NCBI RefSeq assembly: GCF_014650455.1
Contig: NZ_BMUZ01000014.1
Span: 62,001-126,000 of the forward strand
Direction of reading: 5' to 3'
DNA: 64,000 nucleotides
Source: Streptomyces xanthochromogenes
Lineage (GTDB): Bacteria > Actinomycetota > Actinomycetes > Streptomycetales > Streptomycetaceae
Part shown: positions 49,375 through 57,830 of the stretch, one piece after another
Layout of the letters: each line of letters begins with the position of its first letter
Position numbering within the stretch: the first letter of the stretch is position 1
The notes under the pieces: generated by a model
Seen by the model: only the letters and a program-made list of their open reading frames with translations
The model's database searches: none
What the model was told of the DNA's origin: nothing
Position numbers and translations under genes: made by a program

Positions 49375-51516
49375 ATGAGCCGGCGTTCCAGTGGGCTTGT
49401 CGGGGTCTGGGCCGAGGCGCAGCGGCAGCAGCAGCGGCAGCGGGAGGCGCAGCAGCGAGCCGTGGTGCAGCAGCAGCGGCAGCAGCGGGCGTACGAGCGG
49501 GATCTCGCGCGGATGCAGCGCGAGCAGCAGGCGGCGTACCGGCAGGGGCGGGAGGCGGACGCCCGGCTGCGTACGGAGGAGCTGGAGGGTCAAGTCGCCG
49601 CGCTGGGCGGGCTGTTGGGTGCGGGGTGTCGGGCCACGCCTTTCCGGGTGGCGGCGTTGACCCGGCCGGAGCAGGTCGCGCCGTTCGAGCCGGGGCAGCT
49701 CGCGCACCCCGTGCCCATGCCCGACCCGGCGCACTACCAGGCGCAGGGCGGCTGGACGTCCGGGCGGCGGGCGCAGGCCCAGCAGGAGGCGCAGGCCCGG
49801 TACCAGCACGACTGGCAGGCCGCGCAGGCCGCCGAGGCGCATCGGGTGCGGCAGCTCGCCGAGTACCGGGCGCAGTACGAGGCGTGGGCGGCCGGGCAGC
49901 TCGCCGAGGTTCGCACGCACAACGCGGGGCTGGCTCAGCTGGTGGACGCGCTGCGGGCCGGCGAACCGGGCGCGGCGGTGGACTACTTCTCGGCCGCGCT
50001 GTACGCCTCGGGCGCCTGGCCGGAGGGGTTCCCGCGTCAGGTGGCGGCCGCCTTCGACCGGGGTGCGCGCCAGCTCGTACTCGACTGGGAGCTGCCCCCG
50101 ATAGACGTTGTGCCCGAGGTCAAGTCCGTTCGTTACGTGGCCGGTTCGGATCAGGAGAAGGAGACCGCCCGGCCCGTCACGCAGCGGCGCGCGCTCTACC
50201 GGGACGCGCTCGCGCAGTGTGTGCTGCTGGTGCTGCGCGATCTGTTCGCGGCCGATGAGTTCGGGGTGCTCGAATCGGTTGTCCTCAATGGGTTCGTTGA
50301 TGATGTCGATCCGGCTACCGGGCGCCGCGCGGAGATCTTCCTCGCTGCGGTGAGCGTGCCGCGTGCCGCCTTCGCGCCGCTCAACCTCGGGCAGGTCAGC
50401 GCCGTCGACTGTCTGGTGGAGGCGCTGCGCGGGCAGCTGTCGGCGCGGCCCGACCAGCGTGCGGCGGTACGTCCCGGACGGCGGCCCGCCGATGTGGGTA
50501 CGGGGGTCGTGTCGCACGGGGGCGGCGGCGAGCCGGACCTGTTCACGATGGACCCCATCGAGTTCGAGGGGCTCGTCGCCGAGCTGTTCCGGGCGCGGGG
50601 GATGCAGGCGCTCACCACACAGCGCTCCAACGACGGCGGGGTGGACGTCGAGGCGCTCGATCCCGACCCGATCAGCGGCGGCCGGATCATCGTCCAGGTC
50701 AAGCGCTACCGCAATACGGTTCCGCCGACCGCGGTGCGGGATCTGTACGGGACGGTGCAGGGGGCCGGGGCCAACAAGGGTGTTCTGGTGACGACTTCGG
50801 GGTTCGGGCCGGGGTCGTATGGGTTCGCCGAGGGCAAGCCGTTGACGTTGGTGTCGGGGGTGGAGCTGGTGGATCTGCTGCATCAGCACGGGTTGCGGGG
50901 GCGGTTGGGGGAGGGGGCCTCGGGCGGTCCCGGTGCTGCGGGGGCGGCGGGCGTGCCGACACCCCGGCCCGCGTCGGACGCGACCGTGCTGGACATGACG
51001 GTGCCGGACGCTGCCGCGCCGGGCAGGGCCGGGGACTTCAACCTCCTCGGCATGGTGTGGGCCGGAGCGGTCGCGCTCGACGTGTGCGCGCTGGTGTGCC
51101 GGGGGTCCCGGGTGCTGTCCGAGGAACAGTTCGTTTTCTTCAACAACCCCGCCAATCCCGGGAGTTCGGTGCGGATGGTGCCGGGGGTCGGGGGTGACCG
51201 GGCTGCGATACGGGTCGCCTTCGACGCGCTGCCGGAGGGGGCGGACCGGTTGGTGCTCGTCGCCGCCGTCGACCCCGAGGCCGCGCCGGGCGGGGATCTG
51301 GCGGGGTTCACCTCGGCGGCGATCTGTCTGCGGGACGCGGCGGGGGCCGAGCTGGACCGGCTGCCCGTGGCGGACGGGAGGCCGGGGGAGACGGCGTTGG
51401 TGCTGGGGTCGTTCCGGCGGCGGAGCGGGGGCGACTGGGACTTCGTCCCGGGCGGGAAGGGGTATCGGGGTGGGCTGGGGGAGTTGGTGGGGGAGTACGG
51501 GGTGGTGGTGGCCTAG
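49375..51516 (+). CDS. Mrr-type endonuclease fused to a TerD domain
   Basis: Protein of 713 residues. The N-terminal 90 residues are a Gln/Arg-rich coiled coil (EAQRQQQRQREAQQRAVVQQ); a middle region to about 380 is unassigned. The Mrr_cat-like nuclease domain spans about 390-510: FEGLVAELFRARGMQALTTQ, the catalytic-type RSNDGGVDVEALD and IIVQVKRYRN (the Asp...QxK pattern). The C-terminal 170 residues form a TerD domain (ALDVCALVCRGSRVLSEEQF, VFFNNPANPGSSVRM, LGSFRRRSGGDWDFVPGGKG). Mrr proteins cut modified DNA; TerD proteins bind calcium and are tied to stress and phage resistance. A separate terD lies at the right edge of the window. Confidence 0.85.
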   Translation: MSRRSSGLVGVWAEAQRQQQRQREAQQRAVVQQQRQQRAYERDLARMQREQQAAYRQGREADARLRTEELEGQVAALGGLLGAGCRATPFRVAALTRPEQVAPFEPGQLAHPVPMPDPAHYQAQGGWTSGRRAQAQQEAQARYQHDWQAAQAAEAHRVRQLAEYRAQYEAWAAGQLAEVRTHNAGLAQLVDALRAGEPGAAVDYFSAALYASGAWPEGFPRQVAAAFDRGARQLVLDWELPPIDVVPEVKSVRYVAGSDQEKETARPVTQRRALYRDALAQCVLLVLRDLFAADEFGVLESVVLNGFVDDVDPATGRRAEIFLAAVSVPRAAFAPLNLGQVSAVDCLVEALRGQLSARPDQRAAVRPGRRPADVGTGVVSHGGGGEPDLFTMDPIEFEGLVAELFRARGMQALTTQRSNDGGVDVEALDPDPISGGRIIVQVKRYRNTVPPTAVRDLYGTVQGAGANKGVLVTTSGFGPGSYGFAEGKPLTLVSGVELVDLLHQHGLRGRLGEGASGGPGAAGAAGVPTPRPASDATVLDMTVPDAAAPGRAGDFNLLGMVWAGAVALDVCALVCRGSRVLSEEQFVFFNNPANPGSSVRMVPGVGGDRAAIRVAFDALPEGADRLVLVAAVDPEAAPGGDLAGFTSAAICLRDAAGAELDRLPVADGRPGETALVLGSFRRRSGGDWDFVPGGKGYRGGLGELVGEYGVVVA

Positions 51517-51584
51517 GGAGTCTTCCCCGCCCCGCCCCTTCCCGAGACCCTCCGGGAAGGGGCGGGACCGCGCCCGGGATCGCG

Positions 51585-52976
51585 TCAGTGGCGGCCCGCG
51601 ATGCGGTCGGCCAGGGTGGCGAGGGGGTCGGTCGCGGGGCGGGGGCGCAGGAGCTCGCGGCGGTCCGCCGAGCGGTACGCCGCGTACATGCCCCGCACCC
51701 CCGCCCACCGGAACGGCTCCGGCTCCCACATCCGCACCTTGTGGTTCACCCAGGGGAGGGCGGTCAGGGCGGTCGCGCCCGCCTGGCCCGAGTCCTGGCG
51801 GACCAGGTCGCGCAGTGTCCGCGCCGCGAGGTTCGCGGTGGCCACGCCCGAGCCGACGTAACCGCCCGCCCAGCCGAGCCCGGTCGTACGGTCGAGGGTG
51901 ACCGAGGCGCACCAGTCGCGCGGGACCCCGAGGACCCCCGACCAGGCGTGGCTGATCCGTACCCCGGCGAGCTGGGGGAAGAAGCGGACCAGGATCTCCC
52001 GCAGCGCCTCGACGGTCGCGGGCTGTGTGCGGCCGTCGTTGTCGGTGCGCGAGCCGAACCGGTACGGCACGCCCCGCCCGCCGAGCGCGATGCGGTCGTC
52101 CGCGGTGCGCTGCGCGTACATGTACGCGTGCGCCATGTCGCCGAGCGTCTCGCGGCCCGCCCAGCCGATCGCCTCCCACGCCTCGGGCCCGAGCGGCTCC
52201 GTCGCGATCATCGAGGAGTTCATCGGCAGCCAGGCCCGCCGCTGCCCCTTGAGGGAGGCGGTGAAGCCCTCCGTGCAGCGCAGGACGTAGGGGGCGCGGA
52301 CGGTTCCGTACGGGGTGACCGCGTGTCCGGGGCTGATCTCGGTGACCGGTGTCGACTCGTACACCCGGACCCCGAGCGCCTCGATCACCTCGGCCAGGCC
52401 CTTGACCAGCTTCACGGGGTGGATGCGTGCGCCGTGCGGCGTCCAGGTCGAGCCGACCGCCCCGGCCACCCGGATCCGCTCGGCGGTCTCGCGCGCGCCG
52501 AGCAGGACGCGCTCCTTCTCGCCGAAGGCGACCTCGGCGGCGTGGAAGGCCTTCAGGCGTCCCAACTGGGCGGGTGTGTAAGCGACTTCGAGCACGCCGC
52601 CCCGGTGGATGTCGGCGTCGATCCCCTCCTCTTCGGAGACCCGCACCACCTCTCCCACCGTGTCGTTCATCGCCTCCTGGAGGCGTACCGCACTCTCCTG
52701 CCCGTGCAGCTTGGCGTACCGGTCGCGGCCCGCGATGCCGTTGTAGAGCCAGCCCCCGTTGCGGCCGGAGGCGCCGTAGCCGCAGAAGCGCGATTCGAGG
52801 ACCGCGATGTCCAGGAAGGGCGCCGCCTTCTTGAGGTAGTACGCCGTCCACAGGCCGGTGTAGCCGCCGCCGACGATCACCACGTCGGCGGTCGCGTCAC
52901 CGGGCAGTGGCTCGCGGGGGATGGGGAGGCCGTCGGTTGCGTACCAGAAGGAGATTCCGCCGTTGATCGCGCTCAT
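51585..52976 (-). CDS. FAD-dependent amine-type oxidoreductase
   Basis: DAO-family flavoenzyme of 463 residues. The FAD-binding start is ADVVIVGGGYTGLWTAYYLK, then VLESRFCGYGASGRNGGWLY, the GASGRNGG stretch typical of glycine-oxidase/PuuB-like enzymes, and SGVLGVPRDWCASVTLDRTT near the end with the second FAD site GLGWAGGYVGSGVATANLAA. Likely oxidises an amine or imino acid; the substrate is unknown. The ATG (MSAINGGISF) at 52976 is chosen by family fit; the frame upstream is non-coding. Confidence 0.88.
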   Translation of the reverse strand: MSAINGGISFWYATDGLPIPREPLPGDATADVVIVGGGYTGLWTAYYLKKAAPFLDIAVLESRFCGYGASGRNGGWLYNGIAGRDRYAKLHGQESAVRLQEAMNDTVGEVVRVSEEEGIDADIHRGGVLEVAYTPAQLGRLKAFHAAEVAFGEKERVLLGARETAERIRVAGAVGSTWTPHGARIHPVKLVKGLAEVIEALGVRVYESTPVTEISPGHAVTPYGTVRAPYVLRCTEGFTASLKGQRRAWLPMNSSMIATEPLGPEAWEAIGWAGRETLGDMAHAYMYAQRTADDRIALGGRGVPYRFGSRTDNDGRTQPATVEALREILVRFFPQLAGVRISHAWSGVLGVPRDWCASVTLDRTTGLGWAGGYVGSGVATANLAARTLRDLVRQDSGQAGATALTALPWVNHKVRMWEPEPFRWAGVRGMYAAYRSADRRELLRPRPATDPLATLADRIAGRH

Positions 52977-53168
52977 GAGCCCTGTTCGTACACCCGCCTC
53001 CCGGAACTGTCCACCCATGGAATTCGCAGGTGGCGGGCCCGTTGCGGAATCCGTGGGACCAACGGCGGCGTGGGGCGGGACCTTTGGCGCGGGTGGCGGC
53101 GCGGGTGGGTGTTTAGTGTCGAAGGTCAGGTGGTTTTCGCCGCGTTTGTGCCGAAGGGTTGAGTCTTC

Positions 53169-53894
53169 ATGGGTGTACGCAGTTTCCGTCGTGCCGCCGT
53201 CGCGGTGGTGGCGGCCACCGCCCTCGGCATCTCGGCGGCCGCCTGCTCCTCCGGCTCCGGATCGGACACGTCCTCGCAGGCCGAGCTGACCGCCAAGTCC
53301 TCGCCGGACGCGGCCACCCTGGCGAAACTGCCCGCCAAGGTCGAGGGTGCGGAAATCGTCGTGGGCGACCCGAAGGCGCCCCACACCGTGACGGTGTACG
53401 AGGACCCGCGCTGCCCGTTCTGCAAGCACTTCGAGGAGGGCGGCGCGGGGGCGGTCGCCCGGCTCGCGGCCGATGGCAGGGTCAAGGTGCGCTACACGAT
53501 CGCCTCGTTCCTGGACCGCAACTTCGGCGGCGACAGCTCGAAGCGGGCGGTCAACGCGATGCGGGCCTCGGTCGAGCAGGGCAAGTTCCCCGAGTTCCAC
53601 GCGGCCGTCTTCGCCAGCCAGCCGAAGGAGGAGACGGACGACGCCTTCACCGCCGACAACCTCCTGAAGATCGCCGACCAGGTGCCGGGCCTGCGGGGGC
53701 CCGCCTTCGACAAGGCGGTGCGCGAGAACACGTACAAGGACTTCGTGAGCGCGGCGGAGAAGGCCTTCGAGGACTCGGGCGTCCAGAGCAGCCCCGTGGT
53801 CCTGATCGATGGCGAGAAGCCGACCGGTGACGGCCGCGCGCTCTTCGATGCGGACGCCTTCAAGAAGGTCCTTGCCGAGGCGGGCGTCTCCTAG
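53169..53894 (+). CDS. Lipoprotein thioredoxin of the DsbA/Thioredoxin_4 kind
   Basis: Exported thiol protein of 241 residues. The lipobox is SAAC (LGISAAACSSGSG). The thioredoxin fold has the redox pair in YEDPRCPFCKHFEEGG and the cis-Pro region in SSPVVLIDGEKPT, with a helical insert between. It may fold or reduce secreted proteins. Its stop overlaps the convergent rhomboid-like gene stop in one CTAG. Confidence 0.87.
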   Translation: MGVRSFRRAAVAVVAATALGISAAACSSGSGSDTSSQAELTAKSSPDAATLAKLPAKVEGAEIVVGDPKAPHTVTVYEDPRCPFCKHFEEGGAGAVARLAADGRVKVRYTIASFLDRNFGGDSSKRAVNAMRASVEQGKFPEFHAAVFASQPKEETDDAFTADNLLKIADQVPGLRGPAFDKAVRENTYKDFVSAAEKAFEDSGVQSSPVVLIDGEKPTGDGRALFDADAFKKVLAEAGVS

Positions 53895-54646
53895 CGGAGA
53901 CCCTGGTCGCCGCCCTCCGGGATGCGGCGGCTGCCGCGCCGCAGTCGTAGGCCGGCGTCGCGCACGGTCCGCACGCCGTCGGCCGGATTCCAGGGTGGGC
54001 CGCCCCGCCCGCGGGTGAGCGGGTACCAGGCGAGGCCGACGAGTACGGACGCGAAGTGCCCCAGGTCGGTGAAGGTGCGGCCGCTCACCAGCGGGGCGCC
54101 GTAGATGACGAGTACGCCGAGCAGGTAGAGGTAGCGGTACGGGGTCGCGATCCGGTACGTGAGTACGGCGACGACGCCGGCCAGCGCGTAACTCACGCCC
54201 ACATCAAGGGTGTTGACGGCCGAGTGCGGCGCGTAGCCGTGCCGGACGGCCCACAGCAGGGCGCCCTCGCTGATGAAGGTGGCGGCCACGTGCGTACCGA
54301 AGGCGACGAGCAGCCAGCGCGCGGTGCCCAGCCAGCGTTCGGCCTGGGCGTGGAAGACGCTGTAGAGCACGGCGTACGAGAGCCAGCTGCCGCCGTCGGT
54401 CCAGAACGCGCTCGCGATCAGCACCCGGCGCGGGTTGGTCGACAGCTCGTGGATGTTGGTGGACCGCTGCCGCAGGAAGTCGGCCTCGAACTCCGGTGAC
54501 ATGTGGTGCATGGCGATGGTGGTGACGAACAGCGCGGCGAGCCAGAGGTAGGTGCCGGGCGCGCTGCGGACGTACCTGCCGATGCAGCCGCCGATGGAAC
54601 GCAGCACGCGCCGGACCGGCCGCGCGCCGGGGGGAAGGGGCCTCAT
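53891..54646 (-). CDS. Rhomboid-like membrane protein
   Basis: Protein of 251 residues with about six hydrophobic segments (YLWLAALFVTTIAMHHM, ARWLLVAFGTHVAATFISEG, DVGVSYALAGVVAVLTYRIA, YLYLLGVLVIYGAPLVSG). DVGVSYALAG resembles the rhomboid Ser motif (GxSx) and TDLGHFASVLVGLA carries the matching His, so a serine protease site is possible, though the usual Gly after Ser is replaced by Tyr. The ATG at 54646 is preferred; fifteen further codons upstream are Pro-rich. Confidence 0.72.
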   Translation of the reverse strand: MRPLPPGARPVRRVLRSIGGCIGRYVRSAPGTYLWLAALFVTTIAMHHMSPEFEADFLRQRSTNIHELSTNPRRVLIASAFWTDGGSWLSYAVLYSVFHAQAERWLGTARWLLVAFGTHVAATFISEGALLWAVRHGYAPHSAVNTLDVGVSYALAGVVAVLTYRIATPYRYLYLLGVLVIYGAPLVSGRTFTDLGHFASVLVGLAWYPLTRGRGGPPWNPADGVRTVRDAGLRLRRGSRRIPEGGDQGLR

Positions 54647-54685
54647 CCCCCGATTCACGCACGGGGGCGGGGCGGCCGGGCGGAC

Positions 54686-54781
54686 CGACATCCCCGACCG
54701 CCCGACATCCGGGCCCGACCGCCCGACATCCGGGCCCGGCCGTCGACATCAGGGCGCGACCGTCGACATCCGGGCGCGGCC
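54686..54781. repeat. Five imperfect ~20-base tandem copies
   Basis: Units begin CGACATC(C/A) and run to the next, for example CGACATCCGGGCCCGACCGCC, five times. They lie between the rhomboid-like and pentapeptide genes; the rest of 54647-55098 is gene-free. Confidence 0.65.
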
Positions 54782-55098
54782 GCGGCGTCACGGAAGGGGG
54801 CGCCGTCCTGGTCCCGCATGACAAAACGGGCATGCGGGGCTTCGGGGCGGGGCCCACTCTCCGCCAATGATGCGGAACGCCATGGCGTGCCGGGGTGGAG
54901 TCGCGGCTTCCGGGGTGGTGGGCGCCGGGTCGTGGACGGGGGAGCGTTCCGGTCGGCCGGGGGTGTGCGGATCGGGGCGGAAACGGGGGGAAACGGGCGG
55001 CTGGAATGTGACGTGTCCAGGTCGCGAATTTATGGAGTGGACGGTTCCCGCGGGGCCGAGCAGGGGTGATTGTCAGTGCGATGGTCCAGCATGGGGAC

Positions 55099-55782
55099 AT
55101 GGCAGCGGCACGGAGTGCGAAGAAGACGGCGGCTACGGCGGGTGCCCGCAGGGCGGAGGTGCGACTGCCGCCACTGGCGCCGTTCGGCGCGGGTGAGCTG
55201 GAGCCGGAGGGTGACTATGACGGGCTCGAATTCAGGGACCTCGACCTGTCGCGCCAGCAGGCGCACAGCTCGCGCTTCCTCGACTGCGGCCTGTACGGCT
55301 GTGTCCTGGACGATACGCGGCTGACCGGAGCCCGGTTCATCGACTCGGTGATCTCCGGAATCCGCGGTGTGGGTACGGATCTGGCGCGGGCCAGCCTGCG
55401 CGACGTGGAGGTGCGCGACGTCCGGATGGGCGGGGTGCAGCTGCACGGCTCGGTGCTGGAACGGGTGCTGGTCCGGGGCGGAAAGATCGACTACCTGAAC
55501 CTGCGCGAGGCCGAGCTGCGCGACGTCGTCTTCGAGGGCTGTGTGCTCTCCGAGCCGGACTTCGGCGGGGCCTCGCTCGTACGGGTCGAGTTCCACGGGT
55601 GCGAGCTGCGCGGGGCGGACTTCACCGGGGCCCGGCTCAAGGACGTCGATCTGCGCGGGGCGACGCTGCTCGACATCGCGCGCGGGGTGGAGCGACTCGC
55701 GGGGGCGGTCATCAGCCCCTCCCAACTCCTGGACCTGGCACCGGCGTTCGCGGCACAGGTGGGGGTGCGGGTGGAGGCGTGA
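55099..55782 (+). CDS. Pentapeptide-repeat protein
   Basis: Protein of 227 residues. From about residue 55 the sequence runs in A(D/N)LXX-type five-residue steps: LEFRDLDLSRQQAHSSRFLD, DTRLTGARFIDSVISGI, ADFTGARLKDVDLRGATLLD. This makes a right-handed four-sided helix. The first 40 residues are basic and Ala-rich. Some such proteins shield DNA gyrase, but most have no known role. An ATG at 55081 is an alternative start. Confidence 0.8.
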   Translation: MAAARSAKKTAATAGARRAEVRLPPLAPFGAGELEPEGDYDGLEFRDLDLSRQQAHSSRFLDCGLYGCVLDDTRLTGARFIDSVISGIRGVGTDLARASLRDVEVRDVRMGGVQLHGSVLERVLVRGGKIDYLNLREAELRDVVFEGCVLSEPDFGGASLVRVEFHGCELRGADFTGARLKDVDLRGATLLDIARGVERLAGAVISPSQLLDLAPAFAAQVGVRVEA

Positions 55783-55839
55783 GGACGTCTCCCGCTCCCG
55801 CTTTCCCCGGTTCCGTTCCGTGGGACCCGGGGGCCGGCG

Positions 55840-56340
55840 TCAGTCGGTTCGGGGGAAGCGGGCCTGGAGGTCCCAGACGATCGGGTTCTCGCCGAGGCCT
55901 TCGTGGAGGTCGGTCAGGTCCGCGATCAGATCGTGCAGGAAGTCCCGTGTCTCGCGGCGGAGTTCGGTGTGCGAGAAGGTGAGCGGGGGCTCGTCGGCGG
56001 GCATCCAGTCCGCCTCGACGTCCACCCAGCCGAAGCGGCGCTCGAACAGCATGCGGTCCGTCGACTCGGTGAAGTCGATCTCGGCGTACTGGGGGCGGGC
56101 CGCGCGGGAGCCGAGCGGGTCCTTGTCCAGGTTCTCGACGGTGTCGCACAGGGCCCAGGCGAAGTCGAGCACGGGCACCCATCCCCAGGCTGTGGACACC
56201 TCGCGGTCCGCCTTGGTGTCGGCGAGGTAGACGTCTCCGCAGAAGAGGTCGTGGCGGAGGGTGTAGACGTCCGCGCGGCTGTAGTCGATGCGGGTGGGGT
56301 CGGGGAAGCGGCGGGATAGGGAGTAGCCGATGTCGAGCAC
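55840..56340 (-). CDS. Uncharacterised Streptomyces protein
   Basis: Protein of 166 residues, acidic, with a GTG start (MLDIGYSLSRRFPDPTRIDY). The make-up (LRHDLFCGDVYLADTKADRE, WVPVLDFAWALCDTVENLD, LHDLIADLTDLHEGLG) suggests a soluble alpha/beta protein like those of contact-dependent immunity proteins; this is only an impression. No catalytic motif. It converges on the pentapeptide gene. Confidence 0.65.
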   Translation of the reverse strand: MLDIGYSLSRRFPDPTRIDYSRADVYTLRHDLFCGDVYLADTKADREVSTAWGWVPVLDFAWALCDTVENLDKDPLGSRAARPQYAEIDFTESTDRMLFERRFGWVDVEADWMPADEPPLTFSHTELRRETRDFLHDLIADLTDLHEGLGENPIVWDLQARFPRTD

Positions 56341-56589
56341 GCCTCGATGGTGCCATGGCCTGGGGCGCCTGCCCCTTGCAGCCCCCTGCGGACCCCGTTC
56401 CCGGGCCGCCCCCCCCCCGGCATCCTCCCCGGGTTCCCTCTTCTGGGCCGGGCCCTGGGGGCGTGCCGCCGGGGGTGGCTGGGGGGGCTTCTCCCCTCCC
56501 CGCCCCTTCCCGCAACCCTCCGGGGGCGAGAGGCGGGCCGTCCGGGTTTCCCGGGGCTGCGCCCCGGGCCCCTGTTTCGGCTGCGGACC

Positions 56590-56935
56590 GTGGGTGGCTG
56601 GTCGCGCAGTTCCCCGCGCCCCCCCAAACCCGTGGTCGACCTCGCACCGTGCGTGGCTGGTCGCGCAGTTCCTCGCGCCCCTGGCCCCGTTTTCGTCCTC
56701 AGGTCGTGGGTGGCTGGTTTGCGCAGTTCCCGGCGCCCCTGAAAACGTCTGTCGGCTACGGGCCGTGCTCGCTTTTCACGCAGTTCCCCGCGCCCCCAAC
56801 CCCCTGTCGGCCTCGCGCCGTGGGTGGCTGGTCGCGCAGTTCCCCGCGCCCCCGAAACCCGTTTTCGTCCTCGGGCCGTGGTCGCTTCTAGCGCAGTTCC
56901 CCGCGCCCCTGGCCATACCGGTGCTGGCCGGCATC
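56590..56935. repeat. Six-copy array, period about 57 bases
   Basis: Each unit carries GTGGGTGGCTGGTCGCGCAGTT (cores degenerate in copies 3, 4 and 6) followed by CCCCGCGCCCC and a variable 25-base stretch. It lies in the gene-free 850 bases between two convergent-free genes; also note a run of Cs at 56409. Confidence 0.75.
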
Positions 56936-56994
56936 GGGCATTTCAGCCCGTCCGGCGTTTGAGGACGAGTGCCGTTCAGGCGCGAACGGGGTCC

Positions 56995-57085
56995 GGGGCG
57001 GAGCCCCGAACGGGGGTGCAGGGGGCGGAGCCCCTTGCGGGGGTTCGAGGGGCGCAGCCCCTCAGGGGGTCTGGGGCGCAGCCCC
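56995..57085. repeat. Four small hairpins GGGGCGSAGCCCC
   Basis: GGGGCGGAGCCCC-type palindromes sit at 56995, 57021, 57049 and 57073. They are the common Streptomyces REP-like hairpin and may end transcription from senR. Confidence 0.65.
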
Positions 57086-57194
57086 AGGGCTCAGCCGATG
57101 CAACCCGCCGCACGGGCGGGCGGGTGGGCAGCCCCCCCCCCAGGGCGCCGGAACCGACCAACGCCGGGTCACGGGCGGGCCGGACCCCGCCCCG

Positions 57195-57830
57195 TCAGGG
57201 CAGAAGGCGATGTTCCTTCGCGACGGACACCGCGCCCGCCCGCGTGTCGACGCCGAGCTTCTCGTAGATGCGCCCCAGATGCGTCTTCACCGTCGCCTCG
57301 CTGATGAACAGCGCCCGCGCGATCTCCCGGTTGCCGAGGCCGTTGGCCAGCTGGGCCAGGATGTCGAGCTCGCGCGGGGTGAGGGCGGGACGGGAGGCAC
57401 CCCGGAGCCGGTTCATGACGCGGCTCGCCACCGGCGGGGACAGGGTCGTCCGGCCCTGCGCCGCCGCCCGGATCGCGGCGAACAGCTCCTCCGGGCGCTC
57501 CGCCTTCAGGAGGTACCCCGTCGCCCCCGCGGCGATCGCCCGCGTGATGTCCGCGTCCGTGTCGTACGTCGTCAGGACCAGCACGTGCACGCCGCTCGCC
57601 GCGATCCGCCGGGTCGCCTCGACGCCGTCGATGCCCGGCCCCAGTTGCAGGTCCATGAGCACCACGTCCGGCTTCAGCTTCGCCGCCGCGGCCACCGCCT
57701 CCTCGCCGCTGCCCGCCTCGCCGACCACGTCGATGTCGGGCTCGCTGCCGATGAGCGCGAGCAGCCCCGCCCGCACCACCACGTGGTCGTCGCACAGCAG
57801 GATGCGTACCGGGACGGGCGACGGGGTCAT
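57195..57830 (-). CDS. senR: LuxR-type response regulator SenR
   Basis: NarL/LuxR regulator of 211 residues. The receiver has the acidic pair in ILLCDDHVVV, the phospho-acceptor Asp in VVLMDLQLG and Lys in GYLLKAERP. The C-terminal HTH is LTPRELDILAQLANGLGNRE, FISEATVKTHLGRIYEKLGV. It overlaps the kinase stop as ATGA, and a secreted HbpS-like gene is divergent, which is the layout of the haem/redox-sensing SenS-SenR-HbpS system described in S. reticuli. There SenR controls genes such as hbpS and those of catalase-peroxidase. Confidence 0.85.
   Translation of the reverse strand: MTPSPVPVRILLCDDHVVVRAGLLALIGSEPDIDVVGEAGSGEEAVAAAAKLKPDVVLMDLQLGPGIDGVEATRRIAASGVHVLVLTTYDTDADITRAIAAGATGYLLKAERPEELFAAIRAAAQGRTTLSPPVASRVMNRLRGASRPALTPRELDILAQLANGLGNREIARALFISEATVKTHLGRIYEKLGVDTRAGAVSVAKEHRLLP

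Noticed and set aside
49048..52851. Very long minus-strand open frame of over 1,200 codons
   Set aside because: It is the mirror of the Mrr-TerD gene and its low-complexity Arg/Pro/Gly product is the usual antisense shadow in high-G+C DNA.
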